DNA from: Persicaria tinctoria
Taxonomy: Eukaryota > Streptophyta > Magnoliopsida > Caryophyllales > Polygonaceae
NCBI GenBank assembly: GCA_037127255.1
Contig: JBANSL010000004.1
Location: forward strand, 12,566,967 to 12,630,966
Length of the DNA: 64,000 nucleotides
Direction: 5' to 3'
Shown here: positions 12,873 through 25,414 of the stretch, one piece after another
Layout: each line of letters opens with the position of its first letter
Numbering within the stretch: the first letter of the stretch is position 1
Translations under genes and position numbers: made by a program
The notes under the pieces: generated by a model
What the model saw: only the letters and a program-made list of their open reading frames with translations
What the model was told of the DNA's origin: nothing
Database searches by the model: none

Positions 12873-15625
12873 TCATGGACTGTCTTCTTCATCTAACCTG
12901 TTCATGTGTGGAAAAGAAAAGTTAGAATTTATCTGATCGAGTATGTCTACTGGAATTATAGTATGCATGCACTTACACGATGCTCTTTCTTTTCATAGAA
13001 GGATTTGCTATAGCAGATCTCTCTTTTTCAGTTGGTTTGAAGGTTGTGAATGAACATTCTTCCTTAAGACATTCCTCTTCAGATTCTCTAATAACATTTG
13101 ACAAATAGGAATTGTTACATATTCAGTATCATGGTGCACGTGTTCGCAGGTGTTTAACATGTTTACTTACACATCTTGTATCTTTGTTGTATCATAAAAT
13201 TCTGAAGTAGGATGAGCTGCATCGTCACAAAACCTGTTTACATCGGAAGTGAAGAAATGTTTGTTAGCTGATTTTTCCAATGTGCCATTGTAACAGCACG
13301 TTAGTCCTTACAACATCTTTTAATGGAAAAAAGTTAATATGCATTAAAGTTGAGTGTTGGAGCAATATGACACGTGCATGAACATAATAGATTTGCACTT
13401 ACATTTCTCTTTCTATTCGGGGGGTAGTTTTTGTCTCTATTGGGCCTTCAACAGTAGCTTTTCGCAAGTGCTTCAAGGACAGTGGTGCAGATTGCGTTTC
13501 TTTAGCTAAGGCCTCCTCTTCGATTCCTTGTTCGGATGTAACCTAACAAATGATAAATCATTAATGTACTCGTCATTGCCCTAATTGACCTTACTTTGTG
13601 GAAATATGTGACTCTATATTAGAAGTACATGATCCAAATGAACATCTGAGCATGTGAAACTCTCAAAACTTCCTTCATTATAGTATGTGTGTGATGATAT
13701 TTCCAAGGTAAGGGTGCTATTGACCAAGCTTGCGATTGCAGATGGGAGCACATTTTCATCATCTTCATCCTAGAGAGAGGCAAACATGTAAGGCAGGAGA
13801 AACAATGCAGAAAAAAATGAGGTGGAGTAATCTATACTTGCTCGTACATTCATTTCTTCCAATAGCTTCGCTGCTGTGGTGTTTAGCAATTTTTTTGCAG
13901 TGTCATCAAACATAGTGATAGTAGCTAAGTCAGTTGGGTCATCAACTTCGAGTTGCAATCTAAAGCTAGTAACATTAGAGGGAATGATAATTCAATATCA
14001 AATTATATTGCTAGTAATGGAGGTAAAACAATTTATAGACCAAAATATGGTAACTAAGCATTTGATAATTTGTATGTAGTACCTTGGGGTTGGATAGCTT
14101 ATGATAATTTCACATGAATCACACCAGAACTTGCCATCAAATCGGGAAAGGCTTTTCCAACACTTGCCACTGGTGCATGTAAACCTATACCAACTATTTC
14201 GTGTTTGAACATTGACGACATGTAGTTGGCATTTATAGGCAACACTCTGTGAATATGATAAGTGCGTGTGATCAGACCATGTGATAAGATAATTCAATAT
14301 AGGGTTTAAATTGTGAAAAGATAGTAAGTGGGGGAAAAAGAATATACTGGTTTTTTTGCTCTTCCCCATTCGAGAGCCTCAAAAAGCGATCCCTTGACAG
14401 GGTGGCTAGCATCCTCACTTATATGCCTGGAGATATTTTACAGTAGGTCATTAGTATATGCATGATTGTAATGGGTGGAAATTACATAAAGGGGGCTAAG
14501 AAGCTTCTATTTGCACGTGTTTTGGCTGATGAACTCTTTTAGTTGTGGGATGCTGGAATCATCAAAAATAATAGTCGATGAGCTGCTGGACAGATTCAGT
14601 TCACCTACAAAGGGCACATCATAAAAGGTTGTCAACTAAATGCAGTAAGTTGTTAGGATATAGACAATGGGTATATCAAGTACATACGCGTGTATTCCTT
14701 AACTTGCATTGCCACTAAAACGACCGCATACACCTTAGGATGATGGGATTTACGGTTAAGGAGTTCCTTACCGAGTCGTCCCCACAGGGTTACTCGAACA
14801 CTACGAACCCTGGATTATAAATTATTTTTGGATAAGAAAAGTAAATCTGGATACGAAAATAATTGGGGTGGCTATAACAAAACTTGAGGGACATAAGTAT
14901 AGTATAACTTGTCGTTACCGTTCATTTATGAGGTCGAAATCAAGCGCATGTGAACCGTTTGGGGTAGTTGGTTTCCCAACATTTGTAACGCAGCCGATAA
15001 CATCTGTAAATTCAAAAAGTAGTGCCTTTTAGTTACATGAATGCATACAAAAGTAGATTGTTTTGTTTCGGTTGAATGATACTATAATAACTTACCAACC
15101 AAATATCTATTGTTTGTAGGTTGGAGTTCCTCATAGTTGATCAACTGGAAGGGGTATCAGTTGAAAGCCGCTGATGTTGGTGCAGTTTTACCAACAATAG
15201 TAGACCCTTCAAATTCAATCATGTGCTCGTTGTCTTTCAGAATTCGGTACTCCTCCGGATTAGGGAGCACTTTAAATCTCTTCAGGTAATATATAACGCC
15301 TTCTTCTAGTTTTATGAAGCAATGGGCGACGTTGCTTTTTGCGGTGCACTGAATAACATTACCCTGATGCAAATAACAATGCGTAAATGATATAATTATA
15401 ATGTGGTATATTCAGGTAGATCAAAAAATGTGCAAAAAGTCGGTGGTGTGGTGTACCCTTTTCGTCGGAGACGATGAAGTCTGTGCTAAGGTATTTTCCT
15501 TTTGGAGTCAAGACATCCCATTTTCGACATATCATCACTTTGATTTTCCCATCCTAGCCTACACGTAATTCATCAATCGAGGAAACCTGGTCTTCTTTTT
15601 CGGGCGATTTGCTAATGGGAGCCAT
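12873..15625 (-). pseudogene. RPA70-like single-strand DNA-binding protein, Helitron-borne
   Basis: A multi-exon gene can be followed leftward with GT-AG sites: exons at 15457-15625 (ATG at 15625), 15096-15363, 14929-15003, 14698-14809, about 14517-14604, 14351-14428, 14090-14250, 13850-13965, 13640-13768, 13395-13541, 13198-13235 and 12980-13089, with a last exon ending at TGA 12873. The first exons match the N-terminal OB fold of plant RPA1-like proteins (KIKVMICRKWDVLTPKGKYL). The third and fourth contain DVIGCVTNVG and RVTLWGRLGKELL. Later exons hold the zinc-ribbon OB fold (FTCTSGKCW ... FWCDSC) and a following block (ATITMFDDTAKKLL). The tail is acidic and charged. Two in-frame stops, TAG 15554-15556 and TGA 15157-15159, each at a site where the family usually has tryptophan, inactivate it. 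The expected role is ssDNA binding during rolling-circle transposition. Confidence 0.82.
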
Positions 15626-15689
15626 GGACAAAGGGGTTTTATGTTTTGAATTATTGTGGGCTAAATGTGAGGAGCTGTGGGAATATATA

Positions 15690-15832
<143 letters not shown>

Positions 15833-15837
15833 TGGAA

Positions 15838-16294
15838 GAACGTAGGGTTGGAATGTAAGGTTGGAATCTCAGAACCGTTACCATTGTTGGCATTTAACAA
15901 CCTTTGCACACCAAGGGTTGGCATTTAATAGCCCGTTGCACACCACATCTCCTACAATCAAGGACCCTAAGAAATATTATTTTGTAACTGTTAGCATTAT
16001 AGTTGATTTCCATTAAGGACCATAAGAATTGTTGGCATTTAATTTAATAGCCCGTTGCACACCACATGCATCTCCAATCGGTTTTGAATTTTTAAAATTT
16101 CAATAGTCATCATGATTTATTGTCATGAAAAAGAGGGACAAAATTCATGTGTTTTATAGCCAAATCTTCGTCGATTTTTCAAATAACGAGAGCGGAAACT
16201 AGATCCGGCCATTAGAGAGGAGGCAAGAGATTAGGCAGAGAGAGTGTCGACTAAGAAAGCGGGAAGGAAATTAGGCGACGAAGGGAGATAAGTG
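15838..16294. other. Non-coding DNA with a duplicated 27-base motif
   Basis: A segment GGCATTTAATAGCCCGTTGC followed by ACACCAC occurs near 15921 and, slightly altered, near 16034, with partial copies around 15889. No gene is visible. The Helitron 5' terminus may lie here, but I found no defensible end. Confidence 0.4.
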
Positions 16295-16985
16295 AAGTGC
16301 GGAATAGGCAGATAAAAGGCTAACAAATACTCTAAAAGGGGATAAATAGAGTATGAAAACTTTTTGCAATCTCAATGCAAAAACGGTAAGACCTTACCAA
16401 TCAAAGATAAGACCTTATAAAAAATGCAGAGACAAGATACGAATAAAACGGAGAATAATAAGATAGAATAAAAATAAACCATAAAGATAAAGAGCATAAG
16501 AGAAAGGGACACGCGATATGTTAACGAGGTTCAGCACAACTTGGCATACGTCCCCGTATAGGGTTATCCAACCCGTAGGATTCAAAACAACTTTATTTCA
16601 CTTCTTTCCTATGAGTTCTAGCTACAACTTTTAGAAGACCTTCCCTCTTCTAAACTCAGAAGCCTCACACTTCCTATCTAGCAACTCAAACACACTAGTA
16701 AAACAAAGTCCTACCGATACCGAAATATCTTATACGTTTGGGTAGAATTGTACCCTTAGTATAAATTTAATGAATTGTACGATAAAACTCAGTTTAAATC
16801 TCACACACTCAAAGAAATAAAACGCTCAAACAAGGAGAGATGTGAGATCGGTGCTATAGGAGACAAAGGATTGCAGGAGAACCGTATGCGCTGGGGATGA
16901 TGCTTGTATCGACTGTCATCCTCTTTGTCTTCTTATAAAGGCCAGCCCATCCGAGTTTGAATTGATTCGAACAATAAAACTTTGG
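16295..16985. repeat. LTR-like repeat R1, copy 1
   Basis: This segment is related along its length to 51829-52520 and more distantly to 53231-53950. Shared landmarks, in order, are AATACTCTA next to a G-run, GGTTATCCAACCCGTAGGAT, a CTTCTAAACT-type segment, TATACGTTTGGGT, a run of AAAGAAATAAAACGC and a TATAAAGGC box near the right end. The order and the GGTTCAGCACAAC motif resemble LTRs of plant Copia elements. I see no internal coding region or paired LTR, so it may be a solo LTR or a fragment. Confidence 0.6.
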
Positions 16986-18726
16986 ATGCTAGATTTTGTT
17001 GAGAGACATGCTATTCTTACGGAGAGAAGAACCTGCAATTTAAAACGTTGAAGCTACGCATGGGATTTGGATGATTTAAAACGACGATGGATACGGCAAA
17101 GAAATCCATGGACACCGAGGCCCGTTGGTTTTTGGTACCACCCCTTCTAACCATGGTTGTTGTAGATTCCTTCCTATATGTAATTTTTGGACCTTTCAAC
17201 TCAATTTTGTACCTATTTAATGATGTTTTTAGTTTATTATACATCTTACTAGGAGAGCAGACCTGTGCTCCGCCCGGGACGTGTTTTGTAACAAATATTA
17301 AGGTGGAAACAAAATTGGTAAATATATAGTGTAAGAAATAACACATGAGGTTGACAGTAATGAAACCGAACATCCAAGTGAAAAAAGAATCGTTGATGAT
17401 CAAGAATCCACTAATCAAATATGAAATACTCTCTTAGAGTGCATAGAGTTTGGCGTAATCAACAATTAACATTATGTGTCTAATACTCGCACTTGTTGGT
17501 TCAATTGGTAAGGACGACCCACTTCCTATAAACATGTTGTGTGGGTAAGACTCGAGTAGTATAACTGGAGAATGTCGAACCTACCTAATGAGTTGGACCT
17601 TAACTTCTTGTAACAATCTATTTGATTTTTCTTTCACCTAACATATTTCACATTGATTTCTCCCTTGAAATATATGTTTCATTAATTCAACCTTGACATA
17701 TTATAACCTTGATACCCTTTAGTTCTAATATATATGACCAAAGTATGTAGAATACACACACATATGTTGACAACACGCAAAATTTTTAATACATTTAGAA
17801 TACAATTGTGCAAAAGTAAGATACAATTGTGCAGATTTAGAATACAATTGTGCACATAGATATAGATTGGTCATGATCGATTTTCATAACAATAATAATT
17901 TATCGCATAGTTTTAATATTTTTAGTTTTATAACTAATTAAATTTTAATATGAAGAGAGTATAGAAATCAATACCCATTATAATTGCAATTGACTTTCAA
18001 AATATATATTAAAGATTCTCATAAAAATATTAAATTATAAAATGATAGAGACACGCTTAATTCTTACTTATAAGTAAAACTATAAACAATGATTAGATAG
18101 ATAAAATAGTTTAACAATACTTATAATTAGATAGATATTTTTTTCCATCATATCACCGACTTTCGAAGTCAAGAGAAATTTTGTCAACATATAGTCATTT
18201 GAAAACGATAGAATTTTTTCCAAATGCTCGCAATGTCACTTGCTTGGATTGAAATTGTCAATGTGTTGTTGAATGTTTTTATCTTGAATCGAAATCTCCG
18301 TATGAGCATATGATGATTCTCTGCGAATTAACAAAATTCGAAGCAATTTATGCCCCATTAAAAGTACGGGTTAAAATATGAAATTTTAAAAACTGAAAAG
18401 GGCATAATTTGGAAAGAATAGAAAGTAGGGGAGGTTTGGGTAATTAGTTCACCTTCTTCCACTCCCCTTCACTGCTACTACGTTCACCTTTCTCAGCCGC
18501 TCCAATGGTGGCTCGGCGATGGCAGCACGGTGGCGGAAGCTTGGCAACGGCACGTCGACGGTTGTGCTTCGTGGATAGCAATCATATCGGTGTCACTCCG
18601 GCGGCAATGAGCGGCGGTACCGGCGCATGATAGTCCGAAGAAGGTGAGTTCGAATTTGGGGCTTTTGAATCGGGATGTTTTTTCTCGGAAATTTCTTAAT
18701 GGAATAACAGATTAAGCCTTATGGTG
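16986..18726. other. Non-coding DNA, Copia left flank
   Basis: Mostly AT-rich with no convincing gene. From about 18460 to 18650 the composition turns GC-rich, with a 43-codon frame from ATG 18505 (MVARRWQHGG...) that I do not recognise. This could be a leader exon of a host locus split by the Copia insertion, but support is weak. Confidence 0.4.
17809..17862. repeat. Isolated copy of the TGTGCA-spaced motif
   Basis: The segment has three TGTGCA cores about 22 bases apart separated by AAAGTAAGATACAAT and GATTTAGAATACAAT. It is nearly identical to part of the tandem repeat at 62342-62830, some 45 kb away, so it belongs to a dispersed family. Confidence 0.75.
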
Positions 18727-19724
18727 TGTAAAACCTATAGATCGATAAACGAGATAGGCAAATATGCGGAAGTGTATGAAATCAAGCAAGAGATAACAGA
18801 TCGGATCGAAACACGCAAGTCGAAGAACGAACACATGAGATTTTACGTGGTTCGGCTAAGCCTACATCCACATGGCCTCAAGAGTTGGCCAAATCCACTA
18901 TAAGAAGTTCGTACAGGGACAAATCAAGTAAAGAGATACAAAACTCCTAGATCTAGACATGCATGAGATCAGAAACCAAGAGAGAAAGAAATCCCCCTGT
19001 GTGGGAACCAGAGATCGAAGAAGTCTTCGATCTCAAACCCTAGATCGCCTGGACAAGGAGAGCTGCTGCCCAGAGCCTGGAGCGCCGGCCACCAGAGAAC
19101 CACCAGGGATGCTGTCGGCCACCTTCTTCGCTTCCCGGCTCGGTAAATCTTCAGGCAAAGGGAGAGGAACACCAAACCCTATAAAACCCTAGAAGAGAGC
19201 GTCTTGTGGAAGATGAAGAGAGAGAGAGAGAGAGAGAGCACAAACAGTACGACGGCAGAAAAGCTCCAACATGAGCTTATATAGCTAGTTCACCAAAGGA
19301 GAGCTCCAGCCAAAGCCAAAACGCAGCGTCTGGACTTAGGGTTTCAGCTGGCAGCGAGCTCAAGCTCATGGGCTCCTCAATCTAGTCCGGCAATCATGGG
19401 CTTCTCTCAGCTAATGGGCTAAAGCCCAATAACGAGGTAAGCTCTTATCTCTTGGTATATACATATAATACATATAGCTATATCATATATTATACATATG
19501 TATTATCACACCATACTTTATACATATATATTCGTTAGAGGATCAAGCTACATAGCTCAATACGACTCAGTCGAATATATGATAAAGTATGCATCCATAC
19601 ATAGTATATATATATAATGTAATATGTACAATCATCATATACATACATGTTACCAGCATACACACAACAATACATGTAACACATAAAGCAACCAAGACAT
19701 AGGAAATTAACACATAACATTACA
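18727..19724 (-). repeat. Copia LTR, 3' in element sense
   Basis: It has the same TG...CA ends as the LTR at 24392-25414. Its AG tract (about 19217-19238) is shorter. Both LTRs contain a 68-codon minus-strand frame (18969-19175 and 24634-24840) that I attribute to sequence identity rather than coding. Confidence 0.95.
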
Positions 19725-19737
19725 AATGCCCCTGTAA
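19725..19737 (-). promoter_or_regulatory. Polypurine tract candidate
   Basis: Directly inside the 3' LTR the minus strand reads TTACAGGGGCATT, with a short G-rich purine core. It sits where plus-strand DNA synthesis would be primed. The tract is short, so the call rests on position. Confidence 0.6.
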
Positions 19738-19825
19738 TTTTCTAAGTCTTGCACTGGGCAGACTCGGCTTCACTCTAGTGGATTCTTATGCCAGGTCCGT
19801 CCTCAGCCCACACTCACACAGCAAA

Positions 19826-21977
19826 TCAAGCGAGCTCCTCCAAATGGAAGAAGTTCCTGCAATACAAAAACTTCTCATAAGGAACTATTTTTGTACCAAA
19901 ATCTGCAGGATTATATCTACCATCAATTTTCTTAACATGAATCACATTGTCTTCAACTTTTTCCCTTATAAAATGATATCTCACATCTATATGCTTAGTT
20001 CTTTCATGATACATGGGGTCACGACACAAGTAAAGAGCACTTGGCTATCTATATGCAATACAGTAGTATAGTGCTTTTTCTCAATCTCTTTCAGAATACC
20101 CTGCAACCATATGGCCTCTTTACAGGCCTCAGTGGCTGCAATGTATTCTGCCTCAGTAGAGGATAATGCAACTATAGGTTGCTGTTGGGATTTCCAGGAA
20201 ATACAATTACCTGCCCATGTATAGACATATGAAGTAATAGATTTCCTGGTATCCTTGTTGCTAGCATAGTCAGCATCAATAAAACCATGTAAATCATAAG
20301 ATGAAGAATGTTCAGCATATAACAGGGATAAGTTCACAGATCCAAGCAAATACTTAAGCAGATATTTCATTGACAACCAATGCTTCTCAGCAGGTTCAGA
20401 CATAAACCTACTAAGAGTGCTAATTGCAAATGCCAAGTCAGGTCTAGTACAAATCATGGAGTACATAACAGAACCAACAGCAGCATCATAAGGAATAGAT
20501 TTCATTCTTTTAGACTCAACCATAGACATTTTCTCTTTAAGCTTGGTTAAGTCAAGATGGGGACCAAGAGGAATGTTATTCACTTTATCTCCAGTCATAT
20601 GAAATCTATCTAGCACTTTCTGAACATAATCACATTGATGTAACCAAAGCTTCTTATGCTTTCTATCCCTAACAATGGACATGCCCAGAATTTTCTTAGC
20701 CATGCCTAAGTCCTTCATGTCAAAATGTTATTGCAAATTCTTCTTAATATCAAGGATGCAATCAGTAGACTTAGAAATAAGCAGAATATCATCCACATAT
20801 AGAAGAACATATAACACCGGACCAGCATGCTTTAAACCTTTAAAGTACAAACATGTATCAAACTTACTTCTCTTAAAACCCAAGCTAAATCTCATACATC
20901 TATCAAACTTGATATTCCACTGTCGTGGAGATTGTTTCAAGCCATATATAGATTTATTAAGCAAGCAGGCATAGTCAGGATGAACAGAATCAATGAAGCC
21001 TTTAGGCTGTCTCATGTAAATAGTTTCATCCAAGTCACCATGAAGAAAAGCAGTTTTAACATCCATTTGCTCAAGTTCAAAGTCATAGACAGCAGTCATA
21101 GCAAGTAACAATCTAAGAGTCTTATACTCTTATACTTCAGAACAGGAGCAAAGATCTCATTGTAATCCTCTCCTTCCCTTTGAGTAAAACCTTTAGCAAC
21201 CAACCTAGCTTTGTATCTAGGGGGGTCAGACTTAGAAATTCCCTCTTTGAGTTTAAAGATCCATTTACAATCAATCAATCTAGCATCAACAGGTTTGGGA
21301 ACCAAAGTCCAGGTTTTATTGACTCTCATAGAATCTATTTCTTCATTCATAGCATGCTTCCAGAATTTAAAGTGAGCACATCTAACAACTTGTTCATAAG
21401 TTTCAGGAGTATAATTTTGAACCACGGAAGAAACAAGACAAGCAAACTCAACAATGTTATTAATGAATCTCTTATTAGGGATAACAGTCCTATGACTTCT
21501 ATCTCTAGTTAATTGCCAATCAGTTAAATCATGTCTTAAAGCATCTGAAGAACTAGAATTGCCAGAACCAGAAGCAGACACAGATTCAACAACAGTATCC
21601 TCATCCACAGAAACAGGAGTAACAGAAGAGGAAGAAGGCAAAACAGATTCATTAGTTGCTTCCCTACCCAATTGGTGAGGTTGCATAATCACATAAGCAG
21701 GAGGGGCAGGAGAAGAAATAGGGAGAGGGGAGGGAGAAGAATAACCACTGTCAAACTCATCATCAGAATCAGAATCTATGTTCTTAGGAACATAAAACTG
21801 ATCACCTTGTTCCTGCAAGTCAGTCTCATTAAGCACAGAAGCAGAAGCCTTTTTAAAACGGAATTCATGCTCATTAAAGATTACATTCCTACTCACAATT
21901 GTTTTGTAAACACCAGGTTGGACAATTAAAAGTTTATACCCTTTGACACCTTCAGGATACCCCAGGAGAACACATTT
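19826..21977 (-). pseudogene. Copia reverse transcriptase and RNase H
   Basis: The linker (GYPEGVKGYKLL type) and a Ser-rich segment lead into RT: WKHAMNEEID, the KWIFKLK region, then MDVKTAFLHGDL and the catalytic YVDD in LYVLLYVDDILL. RNase H follows with GFIDADYASN and SSTEAEYIA. Lesions are an apparent 8-bp insertion near 21115-21125 that shifts the frame, a TAA at 20728-20730 and a one-base loss near 20040. The last piece, to 19826, keeps the HIDVRYHFIRE block and the C-terminal tail. Confidence 0.92.
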
Positions 21978-23262
21978 TTATGACCTGGGTTCCAACTTAC
22001 CTTGATTTACATAAGAATAGACAGTACAACCAAAAGGTTTTAAGTGATCAAGTTTAGGTATTCTTTTAGTCCATAACTCATAAGGTGTTTTAAAGTCAAT
22101 CACAGATGAAGGAGTTCTATTAATCAAATAAGCAGAAGTAACCACAGCTTCACCCCATAAACTATGTTTCAAACCAGAAGAGATTAACATGCATCTAGCT
22201 TTTTCAAGAAGAGTCTTATTTAACCTCTCAGCTGTACCATTTTGCTGAGGGGTACCAGGAATAGTCAAATGCCTTTTTATACCATGCTCATGACAGAAAG
22301 AATTAAACACAGAATTGCAAAACTCCAAACCATTGTCAGTTTTCAAACACTTAACAGATAATTCAATTTCTTTTTCAACTCTAGTTTTCCATATCTTAAA
22401 AGTTTCAAAAGCTTCATCTTTAGTCTTCAACAAATACACCCAAACAAATCTACTGTAATGATCAACAAGAGACATGAAGTATCTTTTATGACCAACAGTG
22501 GAAACTTGGGCAGGGCCCCAAAGATCAGAATGTATATAATCAAGAGGAGCAATAGAGACATGAACAGATGACTTGAAACTTTTCCTAGTATGTTTACCAA
22601 GCACACAGTTTTCACATAACTCAATAGTGCAAGGTTTAGAGTTAAGAATGCCAGATTTATGCAAATGTTCTAAACCTTTATTTCCTATATGACCTAACCT
22701 GTTATGCCACATAAGAGTATCATTTAAAGACATGGTTTTCATAGAGTTAGCAACAGTGAGAGCAGTAGCAGAAGAGAAATTCATCACAGGAGTAGCAATC
22801 AGTTCATATAAGACACCCTTTTTAAGACACTTAATAACAGGCTTACCATCCTTAGTGACAACTCTCACACCTGCAGAGCTAAACACATCATAATTCAAAT
22901 CTTCAAGGGTACTTTCAGACATCAAGTTTCTTCTTAAAGCAGGAACCCATTTAACATCCTTAATAACTCTAACCACATTATCAGACATCTTTAGAGCAAT
23001 AGATCCAACACCTTTAATTTTAAGCACAGAATGATCACCAAGCATAACAGTGCCACCATCAAAGCATTTAAGATCATGAAACCAAGACTTATGATAGGTA
23101 GCATGCATAGTACATCCAGAATCCAAAATCCAGGTATTAGAATCAGCAGTGTTTAATAATCCAAGCACTTCATGAGTATAATAAGGATGAGATTCAAACA
23201 CATTAGACACATTAGGCTGCTTTCCAGCAGCTTTTTCATCTCTTTTTCTTTTGAAACAATGT
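21978..23262 (-). pseudogene. Copia protease and integrase
   Basis: The protease active site appears as LDSGCTMHAT. A gag-pre-integrase zinc-binding region follows (MWHNRLGHIG ... CENCVLGK). The integrase core shows the three acidic positions in context: HSDLWGP, LKTDNGLEF and TPQQNGTAERLN. The frame ends at a TAA (21978-21980). The same frame reopens at once and continues with the conserved integrase-RT linker, so this is a nonsense mutation rather than a natural end. Confidence 0.92.
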
Positions 23263-24052
23263 TTTCAATATGACCAGACTTAGAGCAGTAAGAACACATC
23301 AAGTGAGATTTATCAGGCTTATCAGATTTACCTTGTTGACTAGACTCAGGTTTACCATTGTCCTTCTGAGGTTTATTCCTGTTTTGATTTTGGTTGTTAT
23401 TGGGCTTATTGCCTCTGAACCTACCTTTAGAAACAAGAACTTCATTCTTATTTTCAGTTTTGGTGTCAGATTTAGACTCATACTTATTTCTAAACACTTT
23501 CAATGCATCATTTTTCTGAATAATGGATTCAAGGATAACCTTTTTCTCCAATTTATCAGTGCTATATTGAACAACATCTTTAAAAGTGTCAAACTGAGCA
23601 GGCAAAGCATTTAATAACAACACACACTGTTGAGTTTCCTCAACTTTATCACCACAGCGTTGCAAATCTTGAATAATAGTAAAAAATTTATCCAGAATCT
23701 CAGATAAAGGACATGACACATCCATTTTAAAAGTAAACAACTTATTAAATAGATTAACTCGAGAAGAGAGAGATTTTACCAAATAGAGGGCTTCCAACCC
23801 CTCCCATAACTTCTCAGCTGTCTCAAAATTATACACCTGTCTAGCAACTTCATCTCCTAAGCGTAGCATAATCTCACTGTGGGCTTGTTCATCATTTTCC
23901 AAGATTTTTTCCTTTGCAGTGTTATCAGGAAACTTATTTGTCACAGCAACCCAGCATTTTTCTTTTGTCAAAATTGCCTTCATTTTTATTTGCCGCATAG
24001 CAAAATCCGTGTGGCCATTGAAGAGCTTTAGTTAGGTGCCTTTGTCACCCAT
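23153..24052 (-). pseudogene. Copia gag
   Basis: The probable start is the ATG at 24052. A stop (TAA, 24032-24034) follows six codons later, before the open stretch from 23998. The body has the usual plant copia gag features: LFNGHTDF just before the open frame, a helical UBN2-like region, and a basic Asn/Gln-rich segment before the zinc knuckle. The knuckle keeps CSYCSKSGH but loses its last cysteine to a one-base deletion near 23262, which also takes the frame out of phase with protease. Confidence 0.9.
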
Positions 24053-24376
24053 AGTAACCAGTACCTTGCAAAAGCAAAGAAACCAAGTTAGTAAGTGAAT
24101 CAAAACACTTTCAGATTCAAGAAAATCTTGAATCTTGACAGTAACCAAGTAGATCTAACAAAATATTGCAAAAACAAGCAATAAACACACAAATCTACAC
24201 ACCAGAAGCCAGAAATAAAGCACAGAGACCTAGATCTAGCAAACAAGGGTGAGGTATGTCGTGCAGGGGGGTGCGACACCAGCGATGTCACCTTTTAGGT
24301 CCGCCCGAGGCCCTACACCCGTTCTCTATCCCTAGAACTCAATAATGAGCCAGGAAATCAAGAACGCGACACTCAA
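24053..24376 (-). other. Copia untranslated leader
   Basis: This is the stretch between the primer site and the gag start, with no reading frame of note. It is the expected packaging and leader region. Confidence 0.7.
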
Positions 24377-24388
24377 GCTCTGATACCA
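24377..24388 (-). promoter_or_regulatory. Primer binding site
   Basis: On the minus strand, four bases inside the 5' LTR, the sequence is TGGTATCAGAGC. This is the usual copia primer site, complementary to the 3' end of initiator methionine tRNA. Confidence 0.9.
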
Positions 24389-24391
24389 CGT

Positions 24392-24880
24392 TGTAAAACC
24401 TATAGATCGATAAACGAGATAGACAAATATGCGGAAGCGTATGAAATCAAGCAAGAGATAACAGATCGGATCGAAACACGCAAGTCGAAGAACGAACACA
24501 AGAGATTTTACGTTGTTCGGCTAAGCCTACATCCACGGGGCCTCAAGAGTTGGCCAAATCCACTATAAGAAGTTCGTACAGGGACAGATCAAGTAAAGAG
24601 ATACAAAACTCCTAGATCTAGACATGCATGAGATCAGAAACCAAGAGAGAAAGAAATCCCCCTGTGTGGGAACCAGAGATCGAAGAAGTCTTCGATATCA
24701 AACCCTAGATCGCCTGGACAAGGAGAGCTGCTGCCCAGAGCCTGGAGCGCCGGCCACCAGAGAACCAACAGGGATGCTGTCGGCCACCTTCTTCGCTTCC
24801 TGGCTCGGTAAATCTTCAGGCAAAGGGAGAGGAACACCAAACCCTAGAAAACCCTAGAAGAGAGCGTCTTGTGGAAGATG

Positions 24881-24924
<44 letters not shown>

Positions 24925-25414
24925 ACAAACAGTACGACGGCAGAAAAGCTCCAACATGAGCTTATATAGCTAGGTCACCAAAGGAGAGCACAAACAGTAC
25001 GTCTTGTGGATTTAGGGTTTCAGCTGGCAGCGAGCTCAAGCTCATGGGCTCCTCAATCCAGTCCGACAATCATGGGCTTCTCTCAGCTAATGGGATAAAG
25101 CCCAATAACGAGGTAAGCTCTTATCTCTTGGTATATACATATAATACATATAGCTATATCATATATTATACATATGTATTATCACACCATACTTTATACA
25201 TATATATTCGTTAGAGGATCAAGCTACATAGCTCAATACGACTCAGTCGAATATATGATAAAGTATGCATCCATACATAGTATATATATATATATATGTT
25301 ACCTATATGTAATATGTACAATCATCATATACATACATGTTACAAGCATACACACAACAATACATGTAACACATAAAGCAAACAAGACATAGGAAATTAA
25401 CACATAACATTACA
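24392..25414 (-). repeat. Copia LTR, 5' in element sense
   Basis: On the plus strand it begins TGTAAAACCTATAGATCG and ends CACATAACATTACA, the same ends as the other LTR. It contains an AG tract at about 24883-24923, longer than in the partner, and TA-rich sequence near 25280. It is about 25 bases longer than the partner. Confidence 0.95.

Larger units (their letters stand above)
3655..15625 (-). mobile_element. Autonomous-type Helitron, inactivated (minimum extent)
   Basis: Two Helitron-type genes lie on the minus strand: an RPA-like gene (15625 to 12873) and a Rep/helicase gene (11379 to 3655). The limits given are those of the coding parts. I could not find the terminal TC or the hairpin-plus-CTRR end, so the true element is longer. 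The 3.27-kb solo LTR at 3884-7151 is a later insertion. Plant Helitrons transpose through a HUH-type Rep nuclease fused to a Pif1-family helicase, and RPA-like genes are common passengers. This copy cannot be autonomous: the helicase core is deleted, stop codons interrupt both genes and the LTR splits an exon. Confidence 0.88.
18727..25414 (-). mobile_element. Ty1/copia LTR retrotransposon, full structure, inactivated
   Basis: Two direct LTRs (18727-19724 and 24392-25414) enclose a minus-strand gag-protease-integrase-RT-RNase H region in that order, the copia order. A tRNA-iMet-type primer binding site lies next to the upstream LTR and a purine-rich tract next to the other. Flanking bases TGGTG (18722-18726) and AGGTG (25415-25419) agree at four of five positions, consistent with a 5-bp target duplication. 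At least six lesions interrupt the polyprotein: stops at 24032, 21978 and 20728, and frameshifts near 23262, 21120 and 20040. The LTRs differ by an AG-repeat length change, a rearranged patch near 19310/24985 and several substitutions, so the insertion is not recent. Confidence 0.95.

Noticed and set aside
17485..17600. SINE or tRNA-like sequence (TTGGTTCAATTGGTAAGG ... TGTCGAACC)
   Set aside because: An A-box-like and a weak B-box-like word occur, but the spacing and flanks do not support a fold or a defined element.
18969..19175. 68-residue frame conserved in two places (also 24634-24840)
   Set aside because: Both copies lie in the LTRs of one element, so conservation only reflects LTR identity.
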